Position numbers and translations under genes: made by a program. DNA of 37,804 nt from an archaeon (lineage in GTDB: Archaea; Thermoproteota; Nitrososphaeria; Nitrososphaerales; Gagatemarchaeaceae). This document shows, one piece after another, positions 15,653-22,123 of the stretch (positions within the stretch are counted from its first letter, which is position 1; the number at the start of each line of letters is the position of its first letter). The stretch is taken from NCBI GenBank assembly GCA_902812495.1, contig CADDZR010000011.1:1-37804 (forward strand), read 5' to 3'. The notes below the pieces were generated by a model. It had not been told where the DNA came from, did not search any database, and saw only the letters and a program-made list of their open reading frames with translations.

Positions 15653-16657
15653 CTATATTTTTAGCAGGTTGTCGGATTTTTTCTTAGGTTGTATTGACCT
15701 CCAGTCGTTCCTTATAGCTGTTTTACCTTTAATCCTCTGAACATAATTATATGCTGAAAGTGCTGCAACTGCTCCTTCAGCAGCTGATATTACAGCCTGC
15801 TTGAAAGCTATGTCCGTAACATCTCCTGCAGCAAAGATACCGTGATGAGAAGTTTTACATTCTTTATCTACTTTTACTTCACCCTTATCGTTTAATTCTA
15901 CAAGACCACGGAGGAAATCTGTTTTAGCTATATAACCTATCTCGATAAATATTGCATCTGATTCTATTTCTGTTAATGAATGATCCTTTGTATTTTGTGT
16001 TACTATCTTTCTAAGCTTTGTATCACCTATTAGCTCCTTTACACGGGAATTCGGTACTCTCTGTACATTTGGAAGTGATAGTATTTGTTGTACCATCTCT
16101 TCGCTTCCTATTGGTCTATCGTAGTTATGGATGAAATAAACGGACTTTGCCACAGAGGAAAGATAGTTAACAGCATCGAGAGCTTGCTCTCCTGAGCCTA
16201 TGACTGAAACAACCTTTCCCCTGAAAAGAGGACCATCACAGACTGCGCAATAAGAAACACCCCTCCCCTTAAGCTCCTGTTCTCCTGGAACACCTAAGTC
16301 CATAGGTGTTTTTCCAAAAGCCAAAATAACTGAGAGAGCATTAAAAGTATCTTGCAACGTCTTTACCTTAAAACACATTCCTGGACAATCTTTGTCCTCC
16401 TCTAGACCCGTAACCTCGTCATAGACAAAATTTGCTCCATAGCTTTCAGCCTGCTCTTTTAATTTTGTAGCAAGCTCGAAGCCACTAATGCTATGGAAGC
16501 CGGGGTAATTTTGTATTTCATTCGTTAAAAGCATCTGGCCTCCGATATCCTTTGTAATTACAAGTGTATTCATCCCCTGCCTTGAGGTGTATAATGCAGA
16601 AGTAAGCCCAGCTGCTGAACCACCAACAATTATAATGTCGTACATGTTCACTTCCAT
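15653..16657 (-). CDS. trxB: thioredoxin reductase-like flavoprotein
   Basis: 334 residues. The FAD-binding IIIVGGSAAGLTSA lies at the N-terminus, the redox-active Cys137-Ala-Val-Cys140 (CAVCDG) in the middle, and the FAD-binding FAAGDVTD near the C-terminus. The pyridine-nucleotide subdomain has VIGSGEQALDA, but the following strand reads VYFIHNYDRPIG and not the H-R-R-x3-R that binds the NADPH 2'-phosphate; the electron donor may not be NADPH. The ATG at 16657 is used; GTG 16651 or ATG 16645 are possible. It is divergent from thioredoxin, and the short gap argues that the pair is co-regulated. Confidence 0.9.
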   Translation of the reverse strand: MEVNMYDIIIVGGSAAGLTSALYTSRQGMNTLVITKDIGGQMLLTNEIQNYPGFHSISGFELATKLKEQAESYGANFVYDEVTGLEEDKDCPGMCFKVKTLQDTFNALSVILAFGKTPMDLGVPGEQELKGRGVSYCAVCDGPLFRGKVVSVIGSGEQALDAVNYLSSVAKSVYFIHNYDRPIGSEEMVQQILSLPNVQRVPNSRVKELIGDTKLRKIVTQNTKDHSLTEIESDAIFIEIGYIAKTDFLRGLVELNDKGEVKVDKECKTSHHGIFAAGDVTDIAFKQAVISAAEGAVAALSAYNYVQRIKGKTAIRNDWRSIQPKKKSDNLLKI

Positions 16658-16682
16658 TCTGTTTGCGAATTAAAAAGGTAAA

Positions 16683-16694
16683 GATTTAGATTTG
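16683..16694. promoter_or_regulatory. putative shared TATA element between trxB (-) and thioredoxin (+)
   Basis: GATTTAGATTTG on the + strand is CAAATCTAAATC on the - strand. Its centre, about 16688.5, is 31-32 nt from both the ATG at 16657 and the ATG at 16720. A second A/T run (CTTTTTAATT on -, near 16674) could instead serve trxB from a downstream start. Confidence 0.35.
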
Positions 16695-16719
16695 TGTGTT
16701 TAAGATACTTATGTAAGAA

Positions 16720-17133
16720 ATGTCGTCAGACCCTGAGCTTGAAAAGATCCTTAAAAGAAAGATGGAAGAACTAAAGGGAAGAAAAAGAGAAAATACGAAA
16801 GTAGAGCATCTCCCTTCTCCAATAGTTTTGAATGACAACGATTTTGAGCAATTTATCAACAAAAACAGGATTGCTGTTGTCGATTTTTGGGCACCTTGGT
16901 GTGGGCCTTGCAGAATCATTTCCCCCATAATAGAGGAGCTATCAAAAGAGTATTCAGAAAAAGTTGCATTTGGTAAGTTGAATGTAGACGAAAATCCTTT
17001 GGCAACTGCAAAATATGGTGTAAATGGGATCCCTACAGTAATTTTCTTTGTGAATGGTCAAGTCTCAGACAGAATAGTTGGTGCTGCCCCGAAATATGTA
17101 CTCGAATCACGTCTTAAGCAAATACTAAATTAG
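16720..17133 (+). CDS. trxA: thioredoxin
   Basis: 137 residues. Residues about 35-137 form a thioredoxin domain with WAPWCGPC (Cys61, Cys64) and the cis-Pro in GIPTVIF. The 34-residue N-terminal extension (DPELEKILKRKMEELKGRK) is a charged helix of a type also seen at the start of PDCD5-like and some archaeal thioredoxin proteins. The protein should reduce disulfides in the cytosol, and the adjacent divergent thioredoxin reductase is the obvious partner. Confidence 0.93.
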   Translation: MSSDPELEKILKRKMEELKGRKRENTKVEHLPSPIVLNDNDFEQFINKNRIAVVDFWAPWCGPCRIISPIIEELSKEYSEKVAFGKLNVDENPLATAKYGVNGIPTVIFFVNGQVSDRIVGAAPKYVLESRLKQILN

Positions 17134-17959
17134 GATTGCCTGATGTTGCAGCAAGCTAAAGTGCTTTAGCCCTTAGATGAATGCAGCCAACTTTTAGTTA
17201 AGGAAGAGATGAATAGATTACTAGGATGTGGCTTATGCTCAAAAGCTTGAACAAAGCTTTAAGCTGAAAAGGCTGAAGAGGTTTAGGTAGAGAAATAACC
17301 TCGGTATATGGAAGCGATTAACAGGGTAACGGCATATCCTTTGCTTCATTATGAAAAACAAAACTCACAACATGATGGGAATATCATAGCTTTAGATGTG
17401 GGAGGACGTTAAAGACAAAAATATGGACGCTGAAGTTTCTACTGTTGAGAAGAGCAAGTCAAATAAAGTGAATCTTATTTTTCGCCTCTGGAGATTCTTG
17501 CTTTTTAATGAAGCAAAGAGTGTGTTATCACCCTATTGTCTCTATTCCTGCAGGAGGGATTCAGGAGTATTGTTTTTTGCCCAAACTTCAGCAGCCCATT
17601 TCAGCTTGGATTCTTATTCAAGTTTTTGAGCATCTAAGCTATATCGAGCAATCCGCTCATTTAGGGACAAAGAGTATCATAAGATCTCCACTAATTCATT
17701 TTATTGTTAAAACCGCAGCCCCTCTTAGAGGTAATTCTGTAAGCTAGTTATAGAAGTATAAATAATCTCTCACCAAACAACATGTGTTGCTGTTCTATGG
17801 CAGCTTTTGAAAGCCTTGATACTTTTCTTTAGACTTCTGTATTTTACTCAAAAACGGGTTATGTTGCTGTGCGATTTTCGAAATACTTAAAAATGAATTT
17901 TTAACTATTATATCAAAATTTCGACCTGTTGTTTTAAAGAGGTGGGAGGATGATGTCTA
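17134..17959. other. gene-poor stretch with decayed reading frames, ending in the speD promoter
   Basis: No intact gene on either strand. Protein-like fragments remain. On + there is MEAINRVTAYPLLHYEKQNS near 17308-17370. On - (about 17549-17673) there is SLNERIARYSLDAQKLE, stop, ESKLKWAAEVWAKNNTPESL. These look like relics of disrupted genes, possibly mobile-element genes, but I cannot name a family. The last 80 nt contain T/A-rich sequence (TTTTTAACTATTATATC, about 17898-17914) and the strong GGTGGGAGG ribosome site of speD. Confidence 0.4.
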
Positions 17960-18334
17960 ATGACAGTTCACGTAATTGGAGAGCTTTACGGTATAGAACC
18001 TTTCAAACTGGAAAGGATAGAAAGAATATCAAAGATTCTAGATGAGGCGGTAGTAGAATCTAAACTAAATTGTTTGGGTAAACTTATCCATCAATTTGAA
18101 CCTTCTGGTGTTTCTGCTATATATTTGCTTGGAGAATCTCATCTAAGCATCCATACTTGGCCCGAGAAGGGATATGTTGCGCTGGATGTCTTCACATGTA
18201 ATTCCGACTTGGCAGCATTAAAAGTTTTTGACTTAATATGCAAGAGCCTCGAGCCTAAAAAATGTTTCAAGAAGATATTGAGGAGGAATTATCATGAAAA
18301 AAGTGGAGTTGAATATATTGAGAAACTTATCTAG
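17960..18334 (+). CDS. speD: S-adenosylmethionine decarboxylase proenzyme
   Basis: 124 residues of the short prokaryotic class. The self-cleavage motif is GESHLSIHTWPE; Ser60 should become the pyruvoyl group. DVFTC provides the conserved catalytic Cys. The product, decarboxylated AdoMet, donates aminopropyl groups for polyamine synthesis, so the co-transcribed bpsA-like gene downstream fits. Three ATGs lie close together (17950, 17953, 17960); only 17960 is in frame with the protein, and it is 10-11 nt after GGGAGG. The C-terminal tail overlaps the next gene by 41 nt. Confidence 0.93.
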   Translation: MTVHVIGELYGIEPFKLERIERISKILDEAVVESKLNCLGKLIHQFEPSGVSAIYLLGESHLSIHTWPEKGYVALDVFTCNSDLAALKVFDLICKSLEPKKCFKKILRRNYHEKSGVEYIEKLI

Positions 18335-19310
18335 GTCAGAAAAGTCTTTTTGGGAACTCCTAAGTAGTAGTCCTTATCCTCTTTACTCGATCACACATGC
18401 AATCTCAAATCTCTACAGAAATAATTCAATAAAAGTTGAGGGGAACCTTATTAGACTTACAGATAAAGGAAAGGAAATTGCAGGAGAAGCAGGAAACTAC
18501 TACATGGTTGAGAGATGTAACAAGTGTGAAGGAAAAGGTTTTTTGCCTCTTAAAGGCTTTGAAGAACTGCTTAAAGAGTACAGGAAGATAACAAAAGAAA
18601 GGCCGGAACCCAAGTTAGAGTTCTTTCAAGGATACATGAGGGATTTTGACGTTATCATGCGTGTAGCTATAATGGACTACTTTGAAGATCTACGTGGTAA
18701 GGAGTTCGTACTGATCGGAGATGATGACCTACTCAGTTTAGCACTTGCACTCACTCAAGCAACAAAGAGAATAGTAGTCCTTGATGCAGATGAAAGAATA
18801 GGTGATTACATAAAGGAGAAGGCAAAAGAATATGGTTTTGGCTTAGAGTTCATAAGATACAATGTCTCTAACCCACCTCCTAAAGAGCTGGTAAATTCTT
18901 TTGATGTCTTTTCATCAGAACCGCTAGAATCACTTAGTGGGTTGCATGCATTTCTTGTTAGAGGTGTAGGGTGCCTAAGAAAAAATGGTGTTGGATATTT
19001 TGGATTAACAACGCTTGAGGCCTCAAGGTGGAAATGGTTCAATGTCGAGAAACTTCTGTTGAGGTTGAACTGTTGTTTAACTGATATAATCCGTGATTTT
19101 TCCATATACCCTTTGCATTATAAGACAGTGCATTATGAGAATTTTGTTAAAGAATTACCTTTCAATGTGCCTGACGAAAATCATGTTAATTGGTATAGGT
19201 CGGCTTTAATAAGGCTAGAGCTGGTAAAGCATGGTAAAAATCATGAATTTTCTAAACACATAAATGTTAAAACACACGATAGGAGGGAGGATATAACCTA
19301 TCCTTCTTGA
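18294..19310 (+). CDS. bpsA: branched-chain polyamine synthase (BpsA/DUF43 type)
   Basis: 338 residues. The N-terminal winged-helix-like region (about 1-65) is followed by a CNKCEGKG knuckle and a Rossmann methyltransferase-like domain. That domain has VLIGDDDLLSLAL (142-147 GDDDLL) and VLDADERI (164-168), as in BpsA, which adds aminopropyl groups to spermidine to give branched polyamines. The usual D-P-P-E-T catalytic stretch is altered here: FSSEPLESLSG (208-213). Specificity may differ. The ATG, preceded by GAGGAGGAATT, lies inside speD (41-nt overlap), so the two genes are translated from one message. Confidence 0.86.
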   Translation: MKKVELNILRNLSRSEKSFWELLSSSPYPLYSITHAISNLYRNNSIKVEGNLIRLTDKGKEIAGEAGNYYMVERCNKCEGKGFLPLKGFEELLKEYRKITKERPEPKLEFFQGYMRDFDVIMRVAIMDYFEDLRGKEFVLIGDDDLLSLALALTQATKRIVVLDADERIGDYIKEKAKEYGFGLEFIRYNVSNPPPKELVNSFDVFSSEPLESLSGLHAFLVRGVGCLRKNGVGYFGLTTLEASRWKWFNVEKLLLRLNCCLTDIIRDFSIYPLHYKTVHYENFVKELPFNVPDENHVNWYRSALIRLELVKHGKNHEFSKHINVKTHDRREDITYPS

Positions 19311-19933
19311 ATCAGACAGCGGTAAGTTTTTTCAAGCGACAAGAGTGAAAGGGTCTAAGCCCAATCAGACGGATTTTGTCCTTGGTGAGACAGTTGCCCC
19401 ATACTTGTTGATACACTTACATCGTTTGAATGCAAAGTAGTTGAAACCATTCAATAGCCATGGATGAAGTTGTTGCTTCTCAGCTAAAAGAGAAAAATGT
19501 TGAACCGCTCGATGAGAAAGACAGGATGGTTTTACTGAGGCTAGCAAAGAGGTGAGTGTTATAGTCCTGTATTGTGTGGCAGATAAGATAGCAAGAAGGG
19601 GAACATAGCATCTATACCTAGGTTCTCTTATCTCTTTTCCCCCAGAGTACTGCAAAAGTTAAGCAGAATAATGCAGATATTTACTATTTAATTGTGCCAA
19701 AGTAGAATCAAACCTGCCTTTCTGTAAATGGCTCCATAAAGTCACAATACTTTCAGTAATAGAACTTTTTCTTTGATTATATATAACAAGAGCAGACCAG
19801 AAGGTTATCTAATCAGATAGTCTCTCCTCAAAAGAAAGAAACTCAAATGTAATAGGTGGGATTGTTATCTCTAGAAAAGATATCTAAACTAGTTTTGGCT
19901 ATGAGAAAATGTCTAAGCTAATTTATTAAATTG
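19311..19933. other. gene-poor stretch downstream of bpsA
   Basis: About 620 nt without a supportable gene. One short + frame at 19459-19554 encodes MDEVVASQLKEKNVEPLDEK and eleven more residues before a stop, with coding-like composition but no recognisable domain. A/T content rises from 19660 onward. Together with 17134-17959 it brackets the polyamine operon with non-coding DNA, unlike the tightly packed rest of the window. Confidence 0.35.
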
Positions 19934-20362
19934 CTATGCCTCCTTGAGAAGAAGTGTATCATGGACATATATGGTTACGTCGTAGAAAGTTGCAAGGGCA
20001 ACAGCGTCTGAGGCTCTAAATCCTCTCAAGGTAAATATCCTTTTGTCTTTGTTTTCAAAGTAGAGGTCTGCCCTTAGTACATCTTTGCTTGGGTATATCT
20101 CAACCTTGAGTAGATGGGCCCCGAATGTGTCGGCCAACGACTCTACAATTTGGTATATTGTTGGTATCGAACTTCTGTCTCCAGAGATGAACCTTGCAAT
20201 GTGTGATGCAACTTCACCTGAAAAAGCACGCATTGAAAAGACTCTGCCGTCTTCCGCCATGAAAGTAAGCACACCTTCAAGACCGTTCTCATCCATAAAA
20301 CCTACGTGAGTTACCCTTACTGGTGTGTATATTTCGTCTTGTTTTTCGTCCCCAATGTACAT
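19934..20362 (-). CDS. bifunctional nuclease-family (DUF151) protein
   Basis: 142 residues. The C-terminal part FRASDAVALATFYDVTIYVHD matches the S/A-D-A-(V/I)-A-L signature of the DUF151/bifunctional nuclease family; GLEGVLTFMAEDGR near residue 30 and MRAFSGEVA follow the family pattern. Some members degrade RNA and DNA, but activity here is inferred only. The ATG at 20362 is 27 nt after GTATTTTATC, indicating a leaderless transcript. Confidence 0.82.
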   Translation of the reverse strand: MYIGDEKQDEIYTPVRVTHVGFMDENGLEGVLTFMAEDGRVFSMRAFSGEVASHIARFISGDRSSIPTIYQIVESLADTFGAHLLKVEIYPSKDVLRADLYFENKDKRIFTLRGFRASDAVALATFYDVTIYVHDTLLLKEA

Positions 20363-20403
20363 TCTACTATCCCCATACTTTGGAATGATAAAATACCATC
20401 GAA

Positions 20404-20934
20404 TTATCTTTTGTTAAGAGCACCGAGCAGAAAATTGAACGACTCCTCTATGTTTTTATTGGTTGTATCTATTACTATGGCATCATTTGGTTCTTCAAAG
20501 TTCTCATGCATTTTTGCTATCTTTCTTATTGGTACTTTTGCTCTCCTCTTTACATTTCTTTTTATTGCAATTTGAGGGTCGCATTTGACGTGTATAATTA
20601 AACATCCTCCGGAATATTTCTTCAAGCTCCTTTCTGCCTGTTCCCTGTACTCTCTTTTAGTGAATGTGCCATCAAGTATAGTACTATATCCGTGCTTGAG
20701 TGCAAGTCGCGCTATAGATATGCATGCTGAGTAGACAAAGTGAGATTCATAACGAGTGTATGTCTTAATTGCGAGCATGGACCTTACCGCGTCTGTCTGG
20801 ATGTGAATAGCCCTACCGAGTCTCCTTGCAAGCATCCTTGCAAGTGTTGTTTTGCCACTTCCTGGTATACCACAGAATATAAAGAGTATTGGTAAAAACT
20901 TGTCATATTCTCCTGATATAGTTTCGCCTTTCAA
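20404..20934 (-). CDS. P-loop kinase (AAA_33 / zeta-toxin-like nucleoside or small-molecule kinase)
   Basis: 176 residues. The Walker A motif is CGIPGSGKTT (residues 21-30), followed by HIQTDAVRSML and a TILDGTFTKREYRE segment. These are typical of small ATP-dependent kinases such as PSTK-like or zeta-toxin-like proteins. VKCDPQIAIKRNVKRR resembles the LID region. The phosphate acceptor is unknown. The start overlaps the upstream ferritin-VIT1 gene by 4 nt (ATGA), so translation is coupled and a shared metal or stress role is possible (inference). Confidence 0.78.
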   Translation of the reverse strand: MKGETISGEYDKFLPILFIFCGIPGSGKTTLARMLARRLGRAIHIQTDAVRSMLAIKTYTRYESHFVYSACISIARLALKHGYSTILDGTFTKREYREQAERSLKKYSGGCLIIHVKCDPQIAIKRNVKRRAKVPIRKIAKMHENFEEPNDAIVIDTTNKNIEESFNFLLGALNKR

Positions 20935-21821
20935 ACAGATATTCCTGTGGTAAACCTGATAAAGTAGCCGAAAACGTAGAGCACTGCTGTCGCGCCGAAC
21001 ATTATTAGAGTTATTTCCGTGAAATCTCTTGTGAAAGGTTGAGCTCTGATCACGGCGCCGTAATATGTTGTAATCACAAGTATCAACACCGCCAGGCCCA
21101 GGGATGTGGCAAGGGCCTCAACCATGTTTTTCGTGAGAAAGTAGGGTGATGCAAGTATCACTGCGGTGACGAAGTAAGAGATACCAGTATAAAATGCAGA
21201 GAGTTTTGCAGATCCCTGAAAACCCTGCTTTGCCTGCGCAAAAGCCGCTGACGCCATTGCTAAAGAGGCAGCAGCACCCGCTATAATACCCGCAAGACCT
21301 GCAATTTCAGTGGAATCATATATCCCGAGAGAGCCTGCATGTATTCCTGATATTTCAACAAGTGCGTCCGCAAGTCCCAAGACAATGAAGGAAATGTATC
21401 TTACAGTAGAACTCTCTATTCTTGAACTGAATTCTTTCTCGTGGTGTTCTTCGTCAGCAAGCATTTGTATATACTCTGTTCTGTCCTGCTCAGGAATTAG
21501 ATGTTCGACAGACCTGTACTTTCTTATTACCTGTTCCTCGTGCCTTTCAAGGTATCTTACAGCAAAAGTTAGACCAAATATCATTTTGAAAAACCTGACC
21601 ATGTATATCCTCAGCCTGTTCACTTTCGGTTCTTGTTGCTGTGCATACCTCTTCCAAAACTGATAGTGTTTGTACTCTTTTTGAGCAAGCTGCTCCAAAA
21701 CTAAACTTAACTCCTTATTTTCCTTCACCTCCTTTGATAAGGTCGTGTACATTATGTAATCGCTGTATTCATCTGAAACGCCGACACGTGCTACTTCTTC
21801 AAGCTCCTCAAATTGTTGCAT
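20931..21821 (-). CDS. ferritin-like/VIT1-CCC1 fusion, membrane-bound iron (or Mn) transporter
   Basis: About 296 residues. The first 140 form a ferritin/rubrerythrin-like four-helix domain, with acidic and His ligands such as KEYKHYQFWKR, ERHEEQV and ADEEHHEKEF. The C-terminal half is a five-helix VIT1/CCC1 transporter (VLGLADALVEISG, GLAGIIAGAAASLAMA). Such membrane-bound ferritins export or sequester iron. I use the ATG at 21821, about 30 nt downstream of TCATATATG on the - strand; a longer frame to 21896 adds a basic stretch that is not family-like. It precedes the kinase gene with an ATGA overlap. Confidence 0.87.
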   Translation of the reverse strand: MQQFEELEEVARVGVSDEYSDYIMYTTLSKEVKENKELSLVLEQLAQKEYKHYQFWKRYAQQQEPKVNRLRIYMVRFFKMIFGLTFAVRYLERHEEQVIRKYRSVEHLIPEQDRTEYIQMLADEEHHEKEFSSRIESSTVRYISFIVLGLADALVEISGIHAGSLGIYDSTEIAGLAGIIAGAAASLAMASAAFAQAKQGFQGSAKLSAFYTGISYFVTAVILASPYFLTKNMVEALATSLGLAVLILVITTYYGAVIRAQPFTRDFTEITLIMFGATAVLYVFGYFIRFTTGISV

Positions 21822-21953
21822 CGTTCTCGCTTTCCTTCTTTTTACCCATATATGAAGATGTAGCCTGTTGATTAATGTTATTCTAGTTGAGCGCAAAATT
21901 AGTTAGGAACCTGTTTATATTGGTTTAACAGACGGGGCCGGCAGGGTGGAATA

Positions 21954-22094
21954 TTGGCCTCAGCATACTGCGTGAAATGCAGAACAAAGAGGGAAATAAA
22001 GGACCCAAAGAACGTCACACTGAAGAACGGGAAGAAGGCAGTAACAGGAACGTGTCCCGTTTGCGGTACAAAACTGTTCAAGATAGGTGGATAA
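21954..22094 (+). CDS. DUF5679-type small zinc-ribbon protein (46 aa)
   Basis: A short gene with AYCVKCRTKREIKDPKNVTL, then TCPVCGTKLFKIGG: two CxxC pairs bounding a basic loop, as in DUF5679 proteins (function unknown; found in archaea and several bacterial phyla). The TTG start is preceded by AGGGTGGA, a clear ribosome site, and by TTTATATT near 21914-21921. The longer - strand frame over the same bases has no recognisable features and is taken as its shadow. Confidence 0.85.
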   Translation: MASAYCVKCRTKREIKDPKNVTLKNGKKAVTGTCPVCGTKLFKIGG

Positions 22095-22123
22095 AAGGGT
22101 AAGCCACCTATCCAATCTTTGTT

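Noticed and set aside
17950-18060. Upstream overlapping frame at the speD start (ATG 17950/17953)
   Set aside because: The strong ribosome site is too close to these ATGs (0-3 nt) and correctly spaced for ATG 17960; the frame ends without recognisable sequence.
21899-22081. 60-residue frame on the - strand
   Set aside because: It is the complement of the DUF5679-type zinc-ribbon gene, which has a ribosome site and paired cysteines; the - frame has no recognisable pattern.
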